Position numbers and translations under genes: made by a program | The notes under the pieces: model-generated | The model's input: only the letters and a program-made list of their open reading frames with translations | What the model was told of the DNA's origin: nothing | The model's database searches: none | Assembly: GCF_006547145.1 (NCBI RefSeq) | Contig: NZ_CP041244.1 | Location: forward strand, 4,216,001 to 4,280,000 | Direction: 5' to 3' | From: Actinomadura sp. WMMA1423 | Lineage (GTDB): Bacteria > Actinomycetota > Actinomycetes > Streptosporangiales > Streptosporangiaceae | DNA length: 64,000 nt | Shown: positions 26,344 to 35,553 of the stretch, one piece after another | Layout of the letters: every line of letters begins with the position of its first letter | How positions within the stretch are numbered: position 1 is the first letter of the stretch

Positions 26344-27021
26344 GTGCCCCCTTCCCCAAGGCCCAAGACTTCGTCGGCCAAGGGCATCGAGACTCGGGAG
26401 CGCATCGTCGAGGTCGCCGTGCGGTTCATCGCGCGCAACGGAGCGCGGGGCACCAGCCTCAGCGACATCGCGGCCGAAGCAGGCGTGTCGCAGGCCGGGC
26501 TGCTGTATCACTTCGGCACCAAGGAGGCGCTGCTCAACGCCGTGCTCGATCGCTACGTGGCGTTCACCGAGCAGTGGCTGTGGGCCGAGCAGCCCGATCC
26601 CGGCCTCGGGATCGTGTGGATCATCGCGAGGCACATGGCCGACTGGCCGAGCCGGCCGCACGACGACAGCGTGTACAGCCTGATCGGCCTGAACACGGTG
26701 GTGCTCGCGGAGAACGTCGGCAAGGACACCGATCTCCACCCCCGCCTGGCCGAGGGCTATCACACGACGATCGACCGTGTCGCGGCGACGCTGCGGTCCG
26801 CCCAGCAGCGCGGCGAGATGCGCGACGACGTGGACCCTCGGCTGAAGGCCATGGAGATCATCGCGTTCTGCTACGGCCTTGAGGCGGCGTGGCTGGTGAA
26901 CCCTACGATTCCGGTCGCTGAGGCCGCCGCCCAGTGGGCGGCGCAGCAGACCGCCCTCTTGGCCCCCGAGGCAGCCTCCTCCAGGGCGCATTCGAGCGCA
27001 TCCCGGTCATCGTCGTCCTAA
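26344..27021 (+). CDS. TetR family transcriptional repressor
   Basis: A 225-residue repressor. The TetR helix-turn-helix spans about residues 14-60 (TRERIVEVAVRFIARNGARG, then SLSDIAAEAGVSQAGLLYHF). The C-terminal ligand domain contains paired helices and a conserved Trp-rich face. GTG 26344 follows AGGGAG; a longer frame from 26296 would begin inside the promoter. It sits divergently from the hydrolase and importer operon, with two palindromes between, and is the likely repressor of both. Confidence 0.88.
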   Translation: MPPSPRPKTSSAKGIETRERIVEVAVRFIARNGARGTSLSDIAAEAGVSQAGLLYHFGTKEALLNAVLDRYVAFTEQWLWAEQPDPGLGIVWIIARHMADWPSRPHDDSVYSLIGLNTVVLAENVGKDTDLHPRLAEGYHTTIDRVAATLRSAQQRGEMRDDVDPRLKAMEIIAFCYGLEAAWLVNPTIPVAEAAAQWAAQQTALLAPEAASSRAHSSASRSSSS

Positions 27022-27101
27022 CCAGGCCGGGTGTGCCGCTCAGGGACGCCGATCAAGCGGGTGATGCTGGGGTCGCCCGGTGACAGGGGCGCAGCATGGC
27101 G

Positions 27102-27626
27102 TCAGGACGGGGTGGTGGCGGCGGCTTGTCGGAGGGCGGCGTTCTCGGTTCTGATGCGGGTCCTCAGGAGGCCCAGGTTCACGAGGGTGAACAGCAGGGC
27201 GGTGATCCAGCAGGTGTGCACGAGCGGCAGGGCGACGCCCTCTGCGACGACCGCGACGTAGTTGGGGTGGCGGAAGCGGCGGTAGGGGCCCCTGTCCACC
27301 AGTGGCAGGTCCGGAACGATGATCACCCGGGTGTTCCACCGTTTGCCGAGTGCGGCGATGCACCACCAGCGCAGCGCCTGGGCCAGGACGGTCACGCCCA
27401 GCATCGACCAGCCCAGCAGGGGGACGAAGGGGCGGTCGAGCAGCCACGCCTCGAGGAGGGCGCCGCCGAGCAGGCCCGTATGGGCGGCGACGATGCCCGG
27501 GTAGTGTCCGCGGCCGTACTCGATGCCGCCCTTGCTCCGGGCCCACCTCTCGTTGCGGCGGGCCACGACCAGCTCGGCGAGGCGCTCGGCTCCGACGAGC
27601 GCGATGAGCAGCGTGAACCCGATCAC
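27102..27626 (-). CDS. Isoprenylcysteine carboxyl methyltransferase-like membrane methyltransferase
   Basis: A 174-residue membrane protein with four to five helices and the SAM-binding ICMT motif (YRRFRHPNYVAVVAEGVALP, about residues 115-134, with the RHPxY core). In actinomycetes such enzymes follow type III polyketide synthases and O-methylate alkylresorcinols; SrsB of Streptomyces griseus is the studied example. The GTG start lies four bases after the synthase stop, so the two are one operon. The methyltransferase role is by family and context. Confidence 0.83.
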   Translation of the reverse strand: MIGFTLLIALVGAERLAELVVARRNERWARSKGGIEYGRGHYPGIVAAHTGLLGGALLEAWLLDRPFVPLLGWSMLGVTVLAQALRWWCIAALGKRWNTRVIIVPDLPLVDRGPYRRFRHPNYVAVVAEGVALPLVHTCWITALLFTLVNLGLLRTRIRTENAALRQAAATTPS

Positions 27627-27630
27627 GGGT

Positions 27631-28692
27631 TCACCAGCGCAGCAGGAGCATCTCGGCGGAGAACCCGGGGCCGAGCGCCAGCAGCAGCCCGGGGTCGCCC
27701 TCCGGCGGGCGGCGGCGTTCGATCGTCTGCTGCAGCACGTTGAGCACCGAGACCGAGGAGAGGTTGCCGAGCCTTCCCAGGGAGTCCCACGTCAGGTCGA
27801 GTTCGCCGTTCTCGAGGGCGAAGGCCTTGGCGATCGTCTCGATCACCTTCGGCCCTCCCGGATGGCAGACCCACGAGGGCACCTCGCCGGGGGACAGGCC
27901 GTGCTCGGCGAGGAAGGCGGCGACGTCTCCGGCCAGCGTGGCCTCGACGTGGTCGACCAGGTCGGCGGCCAGGACGATCCGGAAGCCGTGCTCACCGACG
28001 TCCCATCCCATGAGCCTCTGGGTGCCGGGGTAGAGCTTGCTGCGGGTCGCGACGACCTGGGGCCCCCAGGGGTCCGGGCCCCTCGTCCCGGCCTTCCGGT
28101 AGGCTCCGACCGCCACGGCGGCCGCGGCACCGTCCCCGAACAGGCCGCTGGCCACGAGGTTGGCCAGCGAGCCGTCGTCGCGCTGGGCCGTCAGCGAGCA
28201 CAGCTCGACGCAGATCAGCACCGCCACCTGGTCGGGCCACGCGCGCAGGTAGTCGTGCAGCCGCGACAGCCCCGCCGCGCCGGCGGCGCATCCCAGGCCG
28301 AAGATCGGCACCCGCTTGACGTCGTCCCGCAGGCCCAGGCGCTGGGCCAGGGTCGCGTCCAGCGAGGGGGTGGCGACCCCCGTGGAGGAGCAGAAGACCA
28401 GCTGATCGACCTGCGAGGCCTCGACCCCCGACGCCTCCAGCGCGCCCCGGACGGCCCGTTCCCCGAGCGACAGCGCGGTCTCGACGTAGGCGCCGTTCGC
28501 CGTGGTGAAGCCGTCGAGGTTCGCGTACGTCTCGATCGGCAGGGCCAGGTACCGGCCCATCACGCGGGTGGCGGAGTGGAAACGCTCCACCACCCGCCGA
28601 TCGGCGGCGGTGGCCCCGACGACGGCCTCGGTGATCTCACCCTGGTCGTAGTGATGTTCCGGCAGGACGGTCTGCACAGCGCCTACATGCAC
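27631..28692 (-). CDS. Type III polyketide synthase (chalcone synthase-like)
   Basis: A 353-residue thiolase-fold enzyme that extends an acyl-CoA starter with malonyl-CoA. The catalytic triad is in place: Cys135 in FGLGCAAGAAGL, His near residue 275 in CHPGGPKVIE, and Asn near 308 in GRLGNLSSVSV. Its ICMT-like partner makes an alkylresorcinol or phenolic-lipid product likely, as for srsA-srsB, but no flavin hydroxylase (srsC type) is nearby. The GGGGGAG ribosome-binding site supports ATG 28692. Product chain length cannot be read from sequence. Confidence 0.9.
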   Translation of the reverse strand: MHVGAVQTVLPEHHYDQGEITEAVVGATAADRRVVERFHSATRVMGRYLALPIETYANLDGFTTANGAYVETALSLGERAVRGALEASGVEASQVDQLVFCSSTGVATPSLDATLAQRLGLRDDVKRVPIFGLGCAAGAAGLSRLHDYLRAWPDQVAVLICVELCSLTAQRDDGSLANLVASGLFGDGAAAAVAVGAYRKAGTRGPDPWGPQVVATRSKLYPGTQRLMGWDVGEHGFRIVLAADLVDHVEATLAGDVAAFLAEHGLSPGEVPSWVCHPGGPKVIETIAKAFALENGELDLTWDSLGRLGNLSSVSVLNVLQQTIERRRPPEGDPGLLLALGPGFSAEMLLLRW

Positions 28693-28781
28693 AACTCCCC
28701 CTAAGCCACCCCTCTGCCTCCTTCCCCACCAGCACGTCTTGTACCAGCGGTCGAGGATCGGGACGGCGAAGGAGAGCGCGG

Positions 28782-29771
28782 CTAGCCCTGGAGGGCTCGG
28801 GCGGCCTGGGCGGTGATGGTCGCGACGATCTCGGCCGCGGGGGCCTGGTCGCCTACCAGGCCCGTGCTCTGCCCGGCGTACAGGGCCAGCGCTGCGAGGT
28901 CTCCGTTCATGCCCTTGACCGGCACCATGTCGTCGTAGCGCAAATGGGTGCCGCCCTGGGCGTCACTGGCGATGGCCGTGCCCTCGCCCGGACGGTCGGG
29001 CGCGGCGGGGCGTCCTGCCTCCTCCCAGGCGGTCAGGGTGGCGTTGCGCAGCGAGCGGTGGGGGGCGTCGGGCCAGCCGCCGTCGAAACACCTGGTGTGG
29101 ACGCTGTCCTCGGGGGCGGCGCGCACGACGGCCTCCCGGTAGACGGGGTGGCTGGCGGCCTCGTCCGCGGTCAGGAACCGGGTGCCCAGCCAGCCCGCCT
29201 GCGCGCCGAGCACCAGGGCCGCGGCCAGTCCGCGCCCGTCCGCGATGCCCCCGGCGGCGATCACCGGGGTCGGGCCGACCGCGTCCACCACGGCGGGCAC
29301 CAGCGCCATGGTGGTGACCTGGCCGCGCACATGGCCGCCGGCCTCCCAGCCCTGGGCCACCACCGCGTCCACGCCCGCGCGGACCGCGTCCACGGCCTCG
29401 CCCACCGAGCCGATGGTGTGCACATGGAGCGCCCCGGCCTGGTGGACGCGAGCGGTCACGGCCGCCGGGTCGCCCCAGAAGGTCGAGATGACGGGCACCC
29501 CTTCGGCCAGACAGGCTGCCAGGACGTCATCGACGGGAAAGTCCAGGACGAGGTTCACGGCGAACGGCCTGTCGGTGAGTTCGGCGACTCTCCGGACCTG
29601 CCGCACGGCCTCGGCGGCGTCGACCCACGTCAACGCCAGCGAACCCAGCCCGCCCGCCGCCGAGACCGCGGCGGCCAATTCGGGTGTCGCGGCCGATCCG
29701 ATCGGCGCCTGGACCACCGGCACTTCGATGCCCAGCCGATCGCACAACGGCGTCTTCAACTTCCCGGTCAT
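28782..29771 (-). CDS. Nitronate monooxygenase / 2-nitropropane dioxygenase family enzyme
   Basis: A 329-residue FMN-dependent TIM-barrel enzyme. Family motifs are visible: PVVQAPIGSAATPELAAAVS at the N-terminus, VVAQGWEAGGHVRG near residue 145 with the active-site His, PVIAAGGIADGRGLAAAL near 180 and GAQAGWLGTRFL near 200. It oxidises propionate 3-nitronate or related nitronates in characterised members; some homologues act on other substrates. ATG 29771 is preferred because the upstream part of the frame is low-quality sequence. It is followed by its own stop at 28782 and does not overlap neighbours. Confidence 0.87.
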   Translation of the reverse strand: MTGKLKTPLCDRLGIEVPVVQAPIGSAATPELAAAVSAAGGLGSLALTWVDAAEAVRQVRRVAELTDRPFAVNLVLDFPVDDVLAACLAEGVPVISTFWGDPAAVTARVHQAGALHVHTIGSVGEAVDAVRAGVDAVVAQGWEAGGHVRGQVTTMALVPAVVDAVGPTPVIAAGGIADGRGLAAALVLGAQAGWLGTRFLTADEAASHPVYREAVVRAAPEDSVHTRCFDGGWPDAPHRSLRNATLTAWEEAGRPAAPDRPGEGTAIASDAQGGTHLRYDDMVPVKGMNGDLAALALYAGQSTGLVGDQAPAAEIVATITAQAARALQG

Positions 29772-30032
29772 CCCGGCCCCCTCGATCGACCAGATCTTTG
29801 ACGGCCAACGATCGTACGCCCGTCCCCGAAGCGGATTGGACGGCACCTCTCTCGCTGCGGAACACGGACCTCGCCGAAGACCGCATCTCGGAGCCTGTCC
29901 GGCGAAAGGCGCGCCGCGGCCGACGGACAATAGGCGTTGACGCTGCGAGACACGCACCGGCAATCTTGGGGACGGCTTCGGCGGAAGCCTGGGTCGTCAT
30001 AGCTCCAGCGAGCCCGCATCGAGGTAGGTGAG

Positions 30033-30650
30033 ATGCTCACATCGCTACTTGCTTTTCTCGGCGTATCGATGGTGGTGATCGTGACGCCGGGCCCCGACAC
30101 CGCTGTGACGATCAGCGGAACGTTCAGCGGCGGCCGCCGGGGCGGAGTGTCGACGGCGCTCGGCGTGTTCTGCGGCCAGGCGCTGTGGACGCTCGCCACC
30201 AGCGCGGGGATCTCGGCCTTGCTCGTGGCCTCCGAACCGGCGTTCCTTGCGGTCAAGTACATCGGCTCCGCCTACTTGGTCTATCTGGGGCTTCACGCGC
30301 TCTGGTCCGCCGTCAGAGCGGAACCGGCCACGGCGGCGACAGCCGAGCCCGCGCGGCGGAGGAGCCGGTCGAGCTGCTTTCGTCGCGGATTGTTGAGCGA
30401 TCTAGGCAATCCCAAAATGGCCGTCTTCTTCAGCAGCCTGCTCCCCCAGTTCGGATCGCACTTCCTCACGTTGACGGTGCTCGGCCTGCTGTTCTGTGCG
30501 CTGACACTGCTGTGGCTCATCGGCTACAGCATCGCCATCGCCACGATGGGGAACGTGCTGCGCCGGCCGTCGATCCGCCGTGGCCTGGATATGGTGACCG
30601 GGACGATTCTGGTCGCCCTGGGGGGCAGGGTGGCGGCCGAACCACGGTGA
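30033..30650 (+). CDS. LysE/RhtB family amino-acid exporter
   Basis: A 205-residue protein with six hydrophobic segments. The family motif VTPGPDTAVTISGTFSGGRR lies at residues 17-36, and a basic loop RRRSRSSCFRRGLLSDLGNPK precedes helix 4 as usual. It exports amino acids or homoserine-type compounds. Base composition is slightly lower in GC than the neighbours. GAGGTAGGTGAG precedes the ATG. The 261 bases before it hold no convincing regulator gene. It converges on the hydrolase at 30706 across a tandem repeat. Confidence 0.88.
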   Translation: MLTSLLAFLGVSMVVIVTPGPDTAVTISGTFSGGRRGGVSTALGVFCGQALWTLATSAGISALLVASEPAFLAVKYIGSAYLVYLGLHALWSAVRAEPATAATAEPARRRSRSSCFRRGLLSDLGNPKMAVFFSSLLPQFGSHFLTLTVLGLLFCALTLLWLIGYSIAIATMGNVLRRPSIRRGLDMVTGTILVALGGRVAAEPR

Positions 30651-30656
30651 AGCGAC

Positions 30657-30710
30657 GGGCTCAAGGTGCTCACAGGGCTCAAGGTGCTCACAGGGCTCAC
30701 AGGGCTCACA
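30657..30710. repeat. 18-bp and 9-bp tandem repeats between convergent genes
   Basis: GGGCTCAAGGTGCTCACA occurs at 30657-30674 and 30675-30692, followed by its 9-bp derivative GGGCTCACA at 30693-30701 and 30702-30710. The last copy supplies the stop codon (TCA on this strand) of the minus-strand hydrolase. Confidence 0.95.
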
Positions 30711-31578
30711 GGGCGGCGCCGGGCCGGGCCGCCCAGTGGGCGGTGAGCGCGGCGGCGAGGTCGGCCGCCCGCTCGTCGGGGAAGAAGAGCTTGGCGCCCT
30801 CCAGCTCGACGACCTTCGTCGCGCCCGGGATGGTGTCCCGGAGCCAGTAGGCCCACTTCAGCGAGAAGAACTTGTCGGCGGTGCCCCAGACGATGAGCGT
30901 GGGGACGTGCAGCCGGGCGAGGTCGGGCTCGATCGCCAGCAGGTCGCGGGCGTGCAGCGAGAGCAGGAACCGCTCGAACGTGCGGGCCGACTCGCGAGTG
31001 CCGAAGACCGGTTCCAGGTAGGCGCGGACGACGTCCTCCGGCAGCGTACGGACGTCCTGGTAGCCGCTCCCGTAGACCTGCCTGCGCGCTCGCGGCAGGT
31101 TGCGGAGCATCCTCGGGGCGGTGCGGGCGAGCAGCCCGGCGCGGGCCAACATGATCGTCGGCAGGAGCGCCCTGGGCGGCAGGTTGTCGTGGGTCTCGCA
31201 GTTGGTGAGGGTCAGCGTGGCGAGGCGGTGGGCGTTGCGGGCGGCGAACGCCTGGGCGATCGCGCCACCCGTGTCGTTGGCGACGAGGTGGAAGCCGTCC
31301 AGGCCGAGGGCGTCGCAGAAGTCGCCGACGAAGCGGGCGAGGCCCGGCAGCGAGAAGTCCTGGTCCGGCGCCGCCGGCGTGGTGCCGTGCAGCGGCAGGT
31401 CGGGGACGACGCAGCGGCGGTCCAGCCGCTCGACCACGTGACGCCAGAGATACCCGCTCGTGGCGAGGCCGTGCAGGAACAGGACGGGGGGACCGTCCCC
31501 GCCGGTGTCGGCGTAACCGACCGGGCCGGAGGGCGTCTGGACCGTCCTGCGGTGGCGTTCGAACTCTTCGGGCGTCAT
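30706..31578 (-). CDS. Alpha/beta hydrolase, dehalogenase/epoxide-hydrolase-like, His missing
   Basis: A 290-residue alpha/beta hydrolase. The oxyanion region FLHGLATSGYLW is near residue 34. The nucleophile elbow reads VANDTGGAIAQ (about residue 100), with Asp as in haloalkane dehalogenases and epoxide hydrolases. The segment where the catalytic His should stand reads LEGAKLFFPDERA, with no His in the last 30 residues except one in a terminal helix. It may be inactive as a hydrolase or belong to a subfamily with another mechanism. It diverges from a TetR gene with operators between. Confidence 0.82.
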   Translation of the reverse strand: MTPEEFERHRRTVQTPSGPVGYADTGGDGPPVLFLHGLATSGYLWRHVVERLDRRCVVPDLPLHGTTPAAPDQDFSLPGLARFVGDFCDALGLDGFHLVANDTGGAIAQAFAARNAHRLATLTLTNCETHDNLPPRALLPTIMLARAGLLARTAPRMLRNLPRARRQVYGSGYQDVRTLPEDVVRAYLEPVFGTRESARTFERFLLSLHARDLLAIEPDLARLHVPTLIVWGTADKFFSLKWAYWLRDTIPGATKVVELEGAKLFFPDERAADLAAALTAHWAARPGAAL

Positions 31579-31629
31579 GAACCCTCCCGGGGGCGCGGCG
31601 ACCGCCCCGTAAGCTGGCCGGATACGTAA

Positions 31630-31668
31630 ACCGATCGTTGGTCTAGTTTTGCTAGACCGACAGTCGGT
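31630..31668. promoter_or_regulatory. Paired TetR operator, nested palindromes
   Basis: ACCGATCGTTGGT (31630-31642) and ACCGACAGTCGGT (31656-31668) are each palindromic, the second perfectly. Together they also form a larger inverted repeat whose inner arms are GGTCTAG and CTAGACC. Centres are 26 bases apart. A TTGACA on the minus strand (31675-31670) adjoins the right operator and may be the -35 box of the hydrolase. Confidence 0.65.
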
Positions 31669-31689
31669 TTGTCAAGGGCGAGGAGGTTC

Positions 31690-32274
31690 GTGAACAAGAA
31701 CCGGGAGCGCGGCCGGACCACCCGGGACCGCATCCTCAGCGTGGCCACCGGGCTCTTCGCCACGGCCGGCTACGAGGCGACCTCGATCGAGACCGTGCTG
31801 CGCGAGACGGGGATCAGCCGCGGCTCGCTGTACCACCACTTCTCCGGCAAGGAGGCCCTGTTCTGGGCCGTCATGGAGAACCTCGGCGAAGACGTCGGCG
31901 CGCGGTTGCAGGAGGCCGTCCGGGACGCCGGGGACGCCGTAGCCACGCTGAGGGCGGGCTGCCTGGCCTGGATCCGGCTGGCCGCCGATCCCGCCGTGCA
32001 GCAGATCATGCTGATCGACGCGCCCGCCGTGCTCGGCTGGGAGCGCTGGCGGGAGCTGGACGAGCAGACCCTCGGCGGCATCCGCGCCCTTCTGGCGGAG
32101 GCCGCCGGGCAGGGCCGGATCCCGGCGGAACTGGTCGACACGACCGCGCACGTCCTGCTGGCCGCGGTGAACGAGATCGCACTGATGATCTCCCGCGCCG
32201 AGGATCCGGAGGCGGCGCTGACGACCGGGGAGGCCACCGTCACCCGGCTCGTCACCGGCATGGTGGGCGCCTGA
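31690..32274 (+). CDS. TetR family transcriptional repressor
   Basis: A 194-residue TetR protein. The DNA-binding part covers about residues 8-55 (TTRDRILSVATGLFATAGYE, then ETVLRETGISRGSLYHHFSG). The C-terminal domain is of the TetR_C type seen in homologues controlling detoxification enzymes. GTG 31690 follows GAGGAGG; the alternative upstream start lies inside the operator. It probably represses itself and the divergent hydrolase. Confidence 0.9.
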   Translation: MNKNRERGRTTRDRILSVATGLFATAGYEATSIETVLRETGISRGSLYHHFSGKEALFWAVMENLGEDVGARLQEAVRDAGDAVATLRAGCLAWIRLAADPAVQQIMLIDAPAVLGWERWRELDEQTLGGIRALLAEAAGQGRIPAELVDTTAHVLLAAVNEIALMISRAEDPEAALTTGEATVTRLVTGMVGA

Positions 32275-32351
32275 CCCGCGAGTGGCCGAACGGCCCCGAG
32301 CAGAGGGCGCCCACCGCGCCGGGTCGTCTCCCCTCCTCGGGACCGGCCGGC

Positions 32352-33329
<978 letters not shown>

Positions 33330-33363
33330 TCGAATACTCCTTGGCTTTCGGGGGTGCCGCGGT

Positions 33364-33666
33364 TCAGGCGGCGGGCGCTCGGAAGCCGGCGACCCTCGCG
33401 CCGAAATCCACCACAGGAGCGGCGACCAGCAATTCGGCCAACCGCTCCAGCAACTCCTGCACGTAGGGAGCGGAGAAATGGGCATCGCACGCGGCCTGGT
33501 CGGCGTACTCCTCGTACACGAGGAAACGGACCTGGTCGTGGCGGACCACCGAGTAGGCCACCGCGCCCGGCTCCCGTGCCGTTCGCTCCGCCACCTCGGC
33601 CAGCGCCGCCTCCACCTCGTCGGCCCGGCCGGGAACGGCCTCCAGCTTCGCCATGGCCACAGTCAT
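33364..33666 (-). CDS. Antibiotic biosynthesis monooxygenase (ABM) domain protein
   Basis: A 100-residue single-domain ABM protein with the ferredoxin-like fold: [18 protein letters not shown], then [20 protein letters not shown], then [19 protein letters not shown]. Members are cofactor-free monooxygenases or quinol-handling proteins. GGGAGG precedes the ATG. It sits between an AraC regulator (22 bases upstream) and the aldo/keto reductase, forming a three-gene minus-strand unit that may respond to reactive carbonyl or quinone stress. That role is inference. Confidence 0.87.
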   Translation of the reverse strand: MTVAMAKLEAVPGRADEVEAALAEVAERTAREPGAVAYSVVRHDQVRFLVYEEYADQAACDAHFSAPYVQELLERLAELLVAAPVVDFGARVAGFRAPAA

Positions 33667-33688
33667 CGCACTGCCTCCCGTCGTTCGG

Positions 33689-34507
33689 TCAGCGCCGAGT
33701 CTGCGGCCCCCGCGGCAGCGACGGATAGTAGAAATGCGACCTTCCGCGGCCCAGCACCGCCATCGGGGGCTCCCCGGTGATGCGCCGGAACTCGCGGATG
33801 AAGTGGCTCTGGTCGTAGAACCCGGCGTCCAGCGCGGCCTGCGTGTAGTCCGTGCGCCCGTCCAGCAGCAGCGGCCGCACCACCGAACGGAACCGGGCCA
33901 GCCGCTGGAACTCCTTGGGCGTCGCACCCGCGGCTTCGGGGAACGTCCGCTGCAACTGCCGCGTCGTCAGCCCCAACTCCCTCGCCAGCCCGTCCACCCG
34001 GGTCGTCGCGGGACGGGTGTGGATGCGCCGGACGGCGACGTCCACCCGGGACTCCTCCCGCCCGTGCGAGCGGCGCAACTCCTCCAGCCCGCGGTCGAGC
34101 AGCCGCGCCCAGGCCGTCGTCCCGGGCGGCGGGCCCGCCTCCGCGACCTGCTCGACGATCCGGCTCCCGAGCCGTCCCCACAGTTCCTCGGCGCTCACCA
34201 CGCGATCGGCCAGCTCCGCCAGACCCGGCCCGGTGAAGTGGCGCAAGGCGCCTGCCCGAAAGCGGACGGCGACGAAGCCCGCCTCGCCACGGGGGCTCGG
34301 CGTCCAGCGCGTACGGCGCAGGCAGACGACATGGGCGCGCGGCAGAAGCGCACCGTCCAGCTCTACGCCGCCCGACAGGTGGATCCACAACTCCGCGCCG
34401 GTCCCCGGGAACACCACCGGCAGCTCTCTCGCGCCGGCGCACCACCAGTACCGCTCGACCATTCCCCGCAGCGCCACCGCCGGCGACACGCGCCCGATCT
34501 GGAGCAC
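33689..34507 (-). CDS. AraC family transcriptional regulator
   Basis: A 272-residue regulator. The N-terminal domain (about residues 1-110, with YWWCAGARELPVVFPGTGAE) is of the short sensor type common in actinomycetes. The C-terminal double helix-turn-helix (about 155-255) includes LARELGLTTRQLQRTFPEAA and AGFYDQSHFIREFRRITGE. It begins with GTG and is the first gene of the unit with the ABM protein and aldo/keto reductase, so it probably activates them. Confidence 0.88.
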   Translation of the reverse strand: MLQIGRVSPAVALRGMVERYWWCAGARELPVVFPGTGAELWIHLSGGVELDGALLPRAHVVCLRRTRWTPSPRGEAGFVAVRFRAGALRHFTGPGLAELADRVVSAEELWGRLGSRIVEQVAEAGPPPGTTAWARLLDRGLEELRRSHGREESRVDVAVRRIHTRPATTRVDGLARELGLTTRQLQRTFPEAAGATPKEFQRLARFRSVVRPLLLDGRTDYTQAALDAGFYDQSHFIREFRRITGEPPMAVLGRGRSHFYYPSLPRGPQTRR

Positions 34508-34591
34508 ACCCCAACCCTACCTACGCCATCCCATGGGGCCTCGGAGGGCGGTCTCTGGGGCCCGACGCCCACCTCGGTTCCGGTTCTCTTT

Positions 34592-35230
34592 TCAGAAGGC
34601 GGTGCGGTCCAGCATGTCGTGCATGTATGTGCGGAAGCGGCGGATGGTCGGGGGGTGGTCCGCGAGGCGGCGGGTGCCCTCCGCGTCGACGATGCCCACG
34701 TGGATGAACCCGTTCACGATCCAGATGATGTTCCATAGGGCGAGCTCGAGGTCGCAGTCCGCGCGGACCGCGGCCCTGAACATCTCGACCAGGGCGGCGA
34801 TCATGGGGCGGTACAGGGCTTCGACGTCCTGCACGTCGGCCGCGTCCCCGAGCCAGCGGTGGACCCACAGTGACCGCAGCTCCGGATGGGCCACCGAGAA
34901 GTCCAGGTAGCCGTCCACCAGCGAGTGCAGGCCGGCCCGGTCGGGGACGACGCGCTCCATCACCCCCCTGAGGTGCGCGGCCTCGGCCTCGTAGTAGCGG
35001 GTCATCACCTCCAGGTAGAGATGCTGCTTCTCCCCCGCGAGACGGCTGACCTGCTGCGCGCTCGTCCCGGCGACCTCCCCGATCATCTGGAGTGTGGTGC
35101 CGTCGTATCCGAGCTGCACGAAGAGCCTGGTCGCCGCCTCGACGACCAGCTCGCGCTCCTCCGCCTCCTCCTCGGCAGCCACAGTCCCCCTCCCGGGACG
35201 AGCTCTCCTCTTCGCCCCTTCCCGGAACAT
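34592..35230 (-). CDS. TetR-like transcriptional regulator
   Basis: A 212-residue regulator. The N-terminal helix-turn-helix is divergent: LVVEAATRLFVQLGYDGTTL followed by IGEVAGTSAQQVSRLAG, where the usual S-x-x-x-LYxHF recognition helix is replaced by QVSRLAGEKQHLY. The C-terminal helical domain resembles TetR_C. ATG 35230 is chosen; upstream in-frame codons give no conserved sequence. It diverges from the STAND gene across 323 bases, so it may control that gene, but no clear palindrome is visible. Confidence 0.8.
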   Translation of the reverse strand: MFREGAKRRARPGRGTVAAEEEAEERELVVEAATRLFVQLGYDGTTLQMIGEVAGTSAQQVSRLAGEKQHLYLEVMTRYYEAEAAHLRGVMERVVPDRAGLHSLVDGYLDFSVAHPELRSLWVHRWLGDAADVQDVEALYRPMIAALVEMFRAAVRADCDLELALWNIIWIVNGFIHVGIVDAEGTRRLADHPPTIRRFRTYMHDMLDRTAF

Positions 35231-35553
35231 CCGTCGGCACCAGTGGATAGCCCCACATTTACGGTCATATCTGGACCAGGACAGGCCATTCGCCCGGCGA
35301 TCGAGGGCGGCCGGTCCACACCTCTGAATCGTGGCCGGAAGTGGTGAGGGAGCCGGGCGGCCGCACCGGTCCACGCCCGCTGTCCGGCTCCTATCCTGGC
35401 GTCATGCGCCGCCCCCCGCCGGGATGGAGTTTCGATGGCTCCGCCGGTACAGCGCGGGTTGCCGCGATTAGACGCCGCCGACGTGGCACTCGGCGGACCG
35501 CGCCGCGTCCTGGATGAGGAACCGGCTCCGGCCGGGCGGCCCGGGGGTGCGGG
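35231..35553. other. Intergenic region before the STAND gene
   Basis: This stretch of 323 bases has no conserved gene. TATCCT at 35392-35397 lies six bases before an ATG at 35404 that opens a 37-codon Arg-rich frame (35404-35517). The arrangement matches the leaderless starts elsewhere in the window, so it may be a tiny leader peptide or simply mark the STAND transcript start about 150 bases upstream of 35554. Confidence 0.35.
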
